DNA of 64,000 nt from GCA-2737725 sp033763995. GTDB lineage: Bacteria; Pseudomonadota; Alphaproteobacteria; Rhodospirillales; Rhodospirillaceae. Under the pieces are notes generated by a model, which did not search any database, was not told the origin of the DNA, and saw only the letters and a list, made by a program, of their open reading frames with translations. The translations under genes and the position numbers were made by a program. The stretch covers positions 7,852 to 71,851 of the forward strand of contig JANRJL010000060.1 in NCBI GenBank assembly GCA_033763995.1, written 5' to 3'. Position 1 is the first letter of the stretch, and each line of letters begins with the position of its first letter. This document shows positions 57,477-64,000 of this stretch, in pieces.

Positions 57477-59654
57477 ATGAACCAACATGTACTTCCTGCC
57501 GCCGTCTCTCCCGAGCCCACCACGTCCACCCGCCGAACGCTGCTGACCGGCGCTGCCGCGGGCTTGGTGATCGGCTTTGCCTGGAACGGCCGCAAGGCCA
57601 TGGCCGCGAACGAACCCGCGCCCTTCGCGCCCAACGCTTTCGTGCGCATTGCCCCGGACAACACCGTTACAATTCTCATCAAGCATCTGGAGATGGGCCA
57701 AGGGGTCTATACCGGGCTATCGACCATCGTGGCCGAGGAACTGGATGCCGACTGGGCGCAGGTGCGCGCCGAGCATGCCCCCGCCGACGTGAAGCTCTAT
57801 GCCAACACAGGGCTTGGCATCCAAATGACCGGCGGCAGCACGTCCACCGCCAACTCCTACGAACAACTGCGCAAGGCCGGCGCCACGGCACGGGCCATGC
57901 TGGTGGCCGCCGCCGCCGCCGAGTGGCGGGTGCCCGCGGGCGAGATCGCCGTCAGCAACGGCGTGCTGAGTTGCCAGAACAAACGCGCCACGTTCGGCGA
58001 ACTGGCGGCCAAGGCGGCGACCATGCCGGTGCCGGCAGACGTCACGCTCAAGGACGCCAAGGACTTCAAGCTCATCGGCCGCGATCGTTTGCGCTTGGAT
58101 ACGCCCGAGAAATCCGACGGCTCCGCCAAGTACGCACTCGACATCATGCTGCCCGGCATGGTGGTCGCCGTGGTGGCCCGCCCGCCCCGCTTCGGCGGCA
58201 CGGTGAAGCACGTGAACGCCGAAGCCGCCAAGGCCGTGCGCGGCGTGCGCGAGGTCATCGCGATTCCCAGCGGCGTGGCGGTGGTGGCCGACACCTTCTG
58301 GCAGGCCCACAAGGGCCGCAGCGCCTTGCAAATCGAATGGGACGAAAGCATAGCCGAGACGCGCGGCACCGCCGAGTTGTTCGCCGAATACAAAGCCAAG
58401 GCGGCCACACCCGGCATCAGTGCCCGCAAAAACGGCGACGCCGCGGATGCCATGGCCAAGGCCGCGCGCACCGTCACGGCCGAATTTGAGTTCCCATACT
58501 TGGCCCATGCGCCCATGGAACCGCTCGACTGCGTCATGGTGCGCGGCGACGAGGGCGCCGAGGTGTGGGCGGGCTGCCAGTTCCAAACCATCGACCAGGG
58601 CAACGTCGCGGGAGTGCTGGGCCTGAAACCCGAGCAAGTCAAAATCAACACGGTGTTCGCGGGCGGCAGCTTCGGCCGGCGCGCCAACATTCCCTCCGAC
58701 TACATGGTCGAGGCCGCGCACATCGCCAAGGCCCTGCCCCTAGGCATGCCGGTGAAGCTGTTGTGGACACGCAAAGACGACATTCGCGGCGGGCGTTACC
58801 GGCCCATGTACTATCACGCGCTGAAGGCGGGCCTCGACGCCGGCGGCAAACCCATCGCGTGGCAGCACATGATCGTGGGCCAGGCCATCCTCAAGGGCAC
58901 ACCCTTCGAGGCCGCCGCCATGAAGAACGGTTACGACGGTTCATCGGTGGAGGGGGCCGCCAACCTGCCCTACGACATCGCCAACATCGCGGTGGATGTG
59001 CACACGACCGACGTGGGTGTGCCGGTATTGTGGTGGCGTTCCGTGGGCAACACGCACAACTCCTACGCCACCGAAACCTTCGTCGACCAGATCGCCAAGG
59101 CCGTGGGCCAAGACCCCGTCGCGTTTCGCCGCGAGTTGCTGGCCAAGCATCCGCGCCACGTGGGCGTGCTCAACTTGGTCGCCGACAAGGCCGAGTGGAC
59201 CAAACCTTTGGGCCCCAACCGCGCGCGCGGCGTGGCGGTGGTGGAATCCTTCGGCACCCTGGTGGCCGAAGTGGTGGAAATCACCGGCACGGGCGACGGT
59301 GGCTTCACGGTCGATCGTGTGATTTGCGCCGTGGATTGCGGCGTGGCCGTCAACCCCGACATCATCCGCACGCAAATGGAAGGCGGCATCGCCTACGGCC
59401 TCTCGGCCATCCTCAAGAACGCCGTGACGCTCAAAGACGGCGTCGTGGAGCAATCGAACTTCGACAACTACGGCGCCTTGCGCATGGCCGAGATGCCCGC
59501 GGTGGAAGTGCACATCGTGCCCTCGACGAGCAAGCCCAGCGGCGTGGGCGAGCCCGGCGTGCCGCCCATCGGCCCCGCGCTGGCCAACGCGGTTTTCGCG
59601 CTCACGGGCAAGCTGGTGACGAAATTGCCGATGCAGGCGAGTGTAGGCGTTTGA
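57477..59654 (+). CDS. Xanthine-dehydrogenase-family molybdopterin-binding subunit (IorB-like)
   Basis: 725 residues. Tat signal STRRTLLTGAAAGLVIGFAW. It resembles the large subunit of isoquinoline 1-oxidoreductase/aldehyde dehydrogenases: IKHLEMGQGVYTGLSTIVAEELDADW, GCQFQTIDQGNVAGVLGL, FAGGSFGRRAN, and VGEPGVPPIGPALANAVFALTG with the catalytic Glu. The [2Fe-2S] partner (IorA-like) is not next to it. Probably periplasmic; substrate unknown. Confidence 0.88.
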   Translation: MNQHVLPAAVSPEPTTSTRRTLLTGAAAGLVIGFAWNGRKAMAANEPAPFAPNAFVRIAPDNTVTILIKHLEMGQGVYTGLSTIVAEELDADWAQVRAEHAPADVKLYANTGLGIQMTGGSTSTANSYEQLRKAGATARAMLVAAAAAEWRVPAGEIAVSNGVLSCQNKRATFGELAAKAATMPVPADVTLKDAKDFKLIGRDRLRLDTPEKSDGSAKYALDIMLPGMVVAVVARPPRFGGTVKHVNAEAAKAVRGVREVIAIPSGVAVVADTFWQAHKGRSALQIEWDESIAETRGTAELFAEYKAKAATPGISARKNGDAADAMAKAARTVTAEFEFPYLAHAPMEPLDCVMVRGDEGAEVWAGCQFQTIDQGNVAGVLGLKPEQVKINTVFAGGSFGRRANIPSDYMVEAAHIAKALPLGMPVKLLWTRKDDIRGGRYRPMYYHALKAGLDAGGKPIAWQHMIVGQAILKGTPFEAAAMKNGYDGSSVEGAANLPYDIANIAVDVHTTDVGVPVLWWRSVGNTHNSYATETFVDQIAKAVGQDPVAFRRELLAKHPRHVGVLNLVADKAEWTKPLGPNRARGVAVVESFGTLVAEVVEITGTGDGGFTVDRVICAVDCGVAVNPDIIRTQMEGGIAYGLSAILKNAVTLKDGVVEQSNFDNYGALRMAEMPAVEVHIVPSTSKPSGVGEPGVPPIGPALANAVFALTGKLVTKLPMQASVGV

Positions 59655-59678
59655 GCCGGCCCCAGCAGAGGAGTTCCC

Positions 59679-60785
59679 ATGGACGAGTTGATCAGTTTTC
59701 TCGGCGCGAATTACACGATCTTCGAGCGCTGGGGTGTCGTGTTCCTCGCCGTGTTGGCGGCCGCTGGCGGCGTGTGTTTGTGGCAATTGATTCGAAAGAA
59801 CACGATTTGGCGACGCGTATTGGCTGGACTGGGATTGCTCCCCGTGCTTGCGGGCCTCGCGATAACAACTTTCGTTCTCCGCAATATCGAACCGCTTCGC
59901 CTACCAAACGGATATGCGCGCGCAGATGTGAGCTTCGCCGGCCCCGCGGGCGCGCTGGGCGGCGAACTGCTCACACCTCAAGGGCCGGGGCGTCGCGCGG
60001 CCCTCGTTCTCGCGGTGGGCTCTGACATCAGCAGCTACCGCACCAACTATGCGCCGCTGGTCAACGATCTGCTCGTGCCCCAGGCTGCCGAGGCGCAATT
60101 TGTCATGCTGTTTTTCGACAAGCGCGGCGTCGGACGATCAGCCGGAGACTGGACCATAGCCACCATCGAGGACCGCGCCGCCGACGCGCGCGCGGCGATG
60201 ACCTATCTCCAAAACCATCCCGCCGTCGACCCGGGCAAAGTTGTCGTCATCGGCCACTCGCAAGGCGGCTGGGTGGCGCAACTTCTCGCCGCCCAAGACC
60301 CGCCGCCTGCCTTGGCCGTTTCGCTGGCCGGGCCGGCGGTCGGTGTCGAACAACAAATTCTCGACGATGAGCGCGGCAGCCGGTTGTGCAACGGTGCGAC
60401 CGAGGCCCAGGCCGACGCCGAAGCCCGGGCGCTTGTGGCCGATTTGCGTCAACAAAGCCGAGGAAACGTCTCCGGACGCCTGCGTCAATTTTCGGCGATT
60501 GCCGATTATCGGCCCGACGCGGCTCTCAAGTCGCTCAAAGCTCCGACTGTCTTTGTTTTCGGGACGAACGACCGGCTAGTTCCGGCACAAGCGAATCTCG
60601 CCAGGTTAAAGGAACTCTGGGGTGATCAGCCCGCTGCGAATACGACCGTTGTGACCGTCGAGGGCGCCGGTCATTCACTGCGCCTGATTGAGCGCTGCCA
60701 CCGGGGCCCTCAGCGCGACAAACCTTTCGCGCCGGAGGTCATCAACCAACTGCGGTCGTCGTTGGCGTCCGTCAATTCCCGTTAG
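59679..60785 (+). CDS. Alpha/beta hydrolase, membrane-anchored
   Basis: 368 residues. Two N-terminal membrane helices (about 15-36, 45-65). Hydrolase core: RAALVLAVGSDISSYR, MLFFDKRGVGRSAG, nucleophile elbow VIGHSQGGWVAQ, and VEGAGHSLRLIE with the His. Base composition at the start is less GC-rich. Follows the Tat enzyme gene by 24 bases. Stop shares TTAG with eno on the other strand. Confidence 0.82.
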   Translation: MDELISFLGANYTIFERWGVVFLAVLAAAGGVCLWQLIRKNTIWRRVLAGLGLLPVLAGLAITTFVLRNIEPLRLPNGYARADVSFAGPAGALGGELLTPQGPGRRAALVLAVGSDISSYRTNYAPLVNDLLVPQAAEAQFVMLFFDKRGVGRSAGDWTIATIEDRAADARAAMTYLQNHPAVDPGKVVVIGHSQGGWVAQLLAAQDPPPALAVSLAGPAVGVEQQILDDERGSRLCNGATEAQADAEARALVADLRQQSRGNVSGRLRQFSAIADYRPDAALKSLKAPTVFVFGTNDRLVPAQANLARLKELWGDQPAANTTVVTVEGAGHSLRLIERCHRGPQRDKPFAPEVINQLRSSLASVNSR

Positions 60786-62074
60786 CCCCGGATGCCGCGG
60801 CGCCGCTTGAACTCGTTGCCGCCATAGAGCGACGCGGGGCCCAAGTGCTCCTCGATGCGGATGAGCTGGTTGTATTTCGCCGTGCGGTCGGAACGCGACA
60901 AGGATCCGGTTTTGATCTGGCCGCAGTTGGTGGCCACCGCGATGTCGGCGATGGTGGAATCCTCGGTCTCGCCGGAGCGGTGTGACAATACGGACGTGTA
61001 GCCCGCCTTGTGCGCCATCTCCACGGCGGCCAAGGTTTCGGTCAGCGTGCCGATCTGGTTGACCTTCACCAAGATCGAGTTGGCCAAGCCCTTGGCAATG
61101 CCGTCGGCGAGGCGCGTGGGGTTGGTGACAAACAAGTCGTCACCCACCAGTTGGCACTTGTGCCCGATGGCCTTGGTCAGCGCCGCCCAGCCGTCGAAAT
61201 CGTCCTCGGCCATGCCGTCTTCGATGGACACGATGGGATATTTCGCCACCAGGCCTTCGTAGAACTTCACCATGCCGGCGAAGTCGAGGCTCTTGCCCTC
61301 GCCTTCCATCTCGTACTTGCCCTTTTTGTAGAACTCCGTCGACGCGCTATCCAAGGCCAGCACGATGTCGCTGCCAGGCTTGTAACCCGCGGCCTCAATG
61401 GCCTTCATGATGAACGACAGGGCCTCGTCGGCGCTCTTGAGGTTGGGGGCAAAGCCGCCCTCGTCGCCGACGTTGGTGTTATGGCCCGCATCCTTGAGCT
61501 TTTTCTTCAAGGCCTGGAACACTTCCGCGCCCATGCGGATGGCGTCGGCCACGCTGGGCGCGGTGACGGGCATGATCATGAATTCTTGGATATCGATGGG
61601 GTTGTCGGCGTGGGCCCCACCGTTGACGATGTTCATCATCGGCACCGGCAACACATGGGCCGCCGCCCCGCCGATGTAGCGATACAGAGGCAGATCGGCA
61701 TCGGCCGCAGCGGCTTTGGCGACAGCCAGCGACACACCGAGCATGGCGTTGGCGCCCAGGCGCGACTTGTTCAGCGTCGCATCGAGATCAATCATGGTGC
61801 GGTCGATCTTGACCTGATCGCGCGCGTCCAGCCCGGCGATGGCGGCGTGAATTTCGCCGTTCACGGCCTCCACGGCCTTGCGCACGCCCTTGCCGCCGTA
61901 GCGGGCCTTGTCGCCGTCGCGCAATTCGACGGCCTCGTGGGCCCCGGTCGAAGCCCCCGAGGGCACGGCCGCGCGGCCCATGACGCCGCTGTCGAGTGTC
62001 ACATCCACCTCAACGGTGGGGTTGCCGCGGCTGTCCAATCTCTCGCGGCCGATGATGTCGATAATGGCGGTCAT
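60782..62074 (-). CDS. eno: Enolase
   Basis: 430 residues. 2-phosphoglycerate to phosphoenolpyruvate; also an RNA-degradosome partner in some bacteria. RERLDSRGNPTVEVDV, VPSGASTGAHEAVELRDGD, MMNIVNGGAHADN, VSIEDGMAEDD, LVKVNQIGTLTET and SHRSGETED are complete. ATG 62074. Confidence 0.97.
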   Translation of the reverse strand: MTAIIDIIGRERLDSRGNPTVEVDVTLDSGVMGRAAVPSGASTGAHEAVELRDGDKARYGGKGVRKAVEAVNGEIHAAIAGLDARDQVKIDRTMIDLDATLNKSRLGANAMLGVSLAVAKAAAADADLPLYRYIGGAAAHVLPVPMMNIVNGGAHADNPIDIQEFMIMPVTAPSVADAIRMGAEVFQALKKKLKDAGHNTNVGDEGGFAPNLKSADEALSFIMKAIEAAGYKPGSDIVLALDSASTEFYKKGKYEMEGEGKSLDFAGMVKFYEGLVAKYPIVSIEDGMAEDDFDGWAALTKAIGHKCQLVGDDLFVTNPTRLADGIAKGLANSILVKVNQIGTLTETLAAVEMAHKAGYTSVLSHRSGETEDSTIADIAVATNCGQIKTGSLSRSDRTAKYNQLIRIEEHLGPASLYGGNEFKRRRGIRG

Positions 62075-62144
62075 GACGGTCCTCGCGCAGTCAAAAAACG
62101 TGGCCGTGTGATGGGGGAAAGTCCCGCCAACGTCAAGCGCCGGG

Positions 62145-63065
62145 CTATTTCTTCACCGCCCGCACGAAGGCCGCCAGTTCGGCGTTGAAGCGCTCCGGGG
62201 ATTGGGCAAAGGGCAAGTGGCCGTTGTTCTCAAATACCGAGTATTGGGCCTTGGGCAGCGCGGCTTTGAGGCGCGCATAGGCCTCGGGCGCCTGGGCGAC
62301 ATCGTTGGCGCCCATGGTGATGAGCATCGGGAAATCGACCAGCTTGGGTGTCACGTCCTGATGGTCCAGGTTCCGCCCCACGAAAGCCCTGCGCACATAG
62401 GCCGGCACCATGAGGCCCAGCGTGCGCATCTCCTCGCGGTAAGCGGGCGTCATGCCAGGAAACGCGAAGATGTTCACCGTCGCCTCGACCACCTCGATGT
62501 TGTCGCGCATGTTGCCCGAGGTCTGCTTGGCCGCGCGGCGCTTCATTTCCTCGGGCGTCATGTTGCCCACGGGTGGGGGCTGTTGCACCAGCCCGGCGAT
62601 GGAGCCCACCAGGTTCAGCCCCGCGATACCCGCCGTGCCGTATTTGCGCACGTAGTCGGCCGCCACGAAGCCGCCGTAGGACCAGCCGACGACGACGGGC
62701 TTGTCGAGCTTGGCCGCCGCGATCACAGCCGCCATGTCGTCGGCCCAAATCTCTGAGGCCTGCACGTCTTTGGGGTCCCACGGCTTGCCGGAGTTGCCGT
62801 GGCCGCGCAGGTCATAGGCGACCAGGCGGAAATCCTTGGCGAGAGCAGAGTCAAACTGCGGCCGGAAACTCATGGCGCCCATGGCCATGCCGTGAATGAG
62901 CAAGATCGCCGGGCCTGCGGGATTGCCCACCTCCATCACGTTGAGCGGCAGGCCGCCGTGTCCGTCGATGGTGCTGAACTTCAGCTCCGCCGCGCCCAAC
63001 TTTGCAACAGCGAGCGGCGCGGTCCACAGCATCAGCGCGACAACGAAGCTGCGCATGGCGGTCAT
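62145..63065 (-). CDS. Exported alpha/beta hydrolase
   Basis: 306 residues. Signal peptide about residues 1-25 (SFVVALMLWTAPLAVA). ILLIHGMAMGAMSFRPQ, LVAYDLRGHGNSGKP, nucleophile elbow VVGWSYGGFVAADYV and FENNGHLPFAQSPERFN with the His. Likely periplasmic esterase or haloperoxidase-like; substrate unknown. Start at 63065 gives ATGA overlap with the YqhA-like gene; 63056 is an alternative. Confidence 0.85.
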   Translation of the reverse strand: MTAMRSFVVALMLWTAPLAVAKLGAAELKFSTIDGHGGLPLNVMEVGNPAGPAILLIHGMAMGAMSFRPQFDSALAKDFRLVAYDLRGHGNSGKPWDPKDVQASEIWADDMAAVIAAAKLDKPVVVGWSYGGFVAADYVRKYGTAGIAGLNLVGSIAGLVQQPPPVGNMTPEEMKRRAAKQTSGNMRDNIEVVEATVNIFAFPGMTPAYREEMRTLGLMVPAYVRRAFVGRNLDHQDVTPKLVDFPMLITMGANDVAQAPEAYARLKAALPKAQYSVFENNGHLPFAQSPERFNAELAAFVRAVKK

Positions 63066-63610
63066 CGCCCAGGCGCCGGCTGGCTCAGCCGGTCCACATA
63101 GGCGATGCCCATGGCCGAGAGAATGAACACGCTGTGAATGATGGCCTGCCACATCACCCCGGCCTCGGTGAAGTTGGCTTTGGGCGAGCCGAGGTTGCCC
63201 GCCTCGATGAACGTGCGCAGCAAGTGGATCGAGGAAATGCCGATGATGGCCATGGCCAGCTTGATTTTCAGCACGCTGGCGTTGACGTGGCTGAGCCATT
63301 CCGGCTGGTCCGGGTGGCCCTGGAGCTTGAGGCGCGAGACGAAGGTTTCGTAGCCGCCGACGATGACCATCACCAGCAGGTTGGAGATCATCACCACGTC
63401 GATCAAGCCGAGGACGATCAGCATCATCTGCTGCTCGCCCATGCTCACGGCGTTGGTTACCAGGTGCCAGAGTTCCTTGATGAACAGCACCACATAGACG
63501 CACTGGGCGAAGATCAGGCCGATGTAGAGCGGCACCTGGAGCCAGCGCGAGGCGAAGATCAGCCGCGGCAGGGGGGCAAGTTCAGACGGCGTCGACGACA
63601 TTTCGGACAT
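63062..63610 (-). CDS. YqhA-family (TIGR00645) membrane protein
   Basis: 182 residues with four membrane helices (VPLYIGLIFAQCVYVVLFI; MLIVLGLIDVVMISNLLVMVIVGGYE; LKIKLAMAIIGISSIHLLRTF; ...AIIHSVFILSAMGIAYVDRL). The GYETFVSRL and LSHVNASVLKIKLAMAIIGISSIHLL motifs are characteristic. Function unknown. Starts at 63610 or 63601. Confidence 0.85.
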   Translation of the reverse strand: MSEMSSTPSELAPLPRLIFASRWLQVPLYIGLIFAQCVYVVLFIKELWHLVTNAVSMGEQQMMLIVLGLIDVVMISNLLVMVIVGGYETFVSRLKLQGHPDQPEWLSHVNASVLKIKLAMAIIGISSIHLLRTFIEAGNLGSPKANFTEAGVMWQAIIHSVFILSAMGIAYVDRLSQPAPGR

Positions 63611-63711
63611 GGGATCGGAACTCGGCAAAAAAGACAGGGGGTCGCAGTGGCCGTTCTAACAACGCAGGTCGGGCGCGTCGACCACGATGCCATGACTTCG
63701 GCGCCGTGCCT

Positions 63712-64000
63712 TTACGGCAGGCGCACGGGGTTGGATTTGGCGACCCGGTCGAATTGAAGCAATGTCTTCAAGATACCCGGCATATCTTTGAGATAAATCA
63801 TGTTTGGCCCGTCCGATGGCGCGTTGTCGGGATCCGGGTGGGTCTCCATGAACACCGCAGCCACGCCCACGGAAATCGCCGCCCGTGCGATGACGGGGGC
63901 GAACTCGCGTTGACCGCTGGAGGCCGTCCCCGCACCGCCCGGTTGTTGCACGGCGTGAGTGGCATCCATGACGACGGGGAAGCCGGTCTTGGCCATCTCC
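63712..64000 (-). CDS. kdsA: 3-deoxy-8-phosphooctulonate synthase (KDO-8-P synthase), C-terminal part
   Basis: The last 96 codons are visible; the gene continues past the right edge. KTGFPVVMDATHAVQQPGGAG, GQREFAPVIARAAISVGVAAVFMETHPDPDNAPSDGPNMIYL are the KdsA C-terminal half. It makes the KDO precursor for lipopolysaccharide, so the cell has a Gram-negative outer membrane. KdsA near eno is normal here. Confidence 0.95.
   Translation of the reverse strand, partial: EMAKTGFPVVMDATHAVQQPGGAGTASSGQREFAPVIARAAISVGVAAVFMETHPDPDNAPSDGPNMIYLKDMPGILKTLLQFDRVAKSNPVRLP

Noticed and set aside
1..64000. CRISPR array, tRNA or rRNA genes, insertion sequences
   Set aside because: No regularly spaced repeats, no cloverleaf with a TTC-arm and acceptor pairing, no rRNA-like stretch and no transposase frame were recognised by eye; short or divergent ones could be missed.

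Overview
The window reads as a chromosomal segment of a GC-rich alphaproteobacterium, most like the Rhodospirillales and relatives. The evidence is gene order plus protein type: hppA / thiL-nusB-ribH-ribBA-ribE-ribD-nrdR-glyA-rpiB, then bpt / parC-recO-era-rnc-lepB-acpS-pdxJ, then rsh-rpoZ-folK, smpB-dapA / slt, and kdsA-eno-ftsB-pdhABC-lpd-lipA-ratA. Pyruvate dehydrogenase E1-beta carries its own lipoyl domain, which is an alphaproteobacterial trait. No rRNA, tRNA, CRISPR array, transposase or prophage was recognised. Both ends cut genes: hppA on the left and kdsA on the right.

Left part (1-10.2 kb): a minus-strand riboflavin/thiamine/one-carbon cluster. Its gaps are filled with two families of palindromic repeats (A and B below), some carrying further hairpins nested inside. 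Between the FliL-like gene and hppA sits an AT-richer insert with a proteasome-like Ntn-hydrolase gene and a small overlapping ORF; this is the strongest candidate for an undescribed system. 10.3-16.7 kb: an MqsRA-type toxin-antitoxin pair with a palindrome over its promoter, a methyltransferase coupled to a penicillin-acylase-family enzyme, motB and bpt.

Middle part (16.7-34.8 kb): the minus-strand chain folK-rpoZ-rsh-DUF2062-pdxJ-acpS-lepB-rnc-era-recO-parC. Accessory blocks interrupt it twice. Between acpS and lepB lie a response-regulator-like gene, a methyltransferase on the other strand and a remnant of a second acpS. Between rsh and the DUF2062 gene lie a TPR-less GT41 glycosyltransferase, an MFS exporter behind a leader-peptide/terminator unit, a small lipoprotein and an alpha/beta hydrolase.

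Right part (34.9-64 kb): an accessory stretch (NYN nuclease-like protein, family 5 uracil-DNA glycosylase, solitary HTH antitoxin-like gene, 7-TM protein, glutathione peroxidase, O-methyltransferase, VapBC, sulfite-oxidase-like enzyme), then smpB-dapA / slt. A cell-shape pair follows (M23 endopeptidase + bactofilin), then pgpA-pncC / ratA-lipA-lpd-GNAT-pdhCBA. ftsB follows with a promoter packed with GANTC (CcrM) sites, then a group of three enzymes with twin-arginine-type N-termini, and finally eno, a hydrolase, a YqhA-like protein and kdsA. Neighbouring genes often overlap by 4 bases, both in tandem (ATGA/GTGA) and convergently (shared TTAA, CTAG or TTAG).
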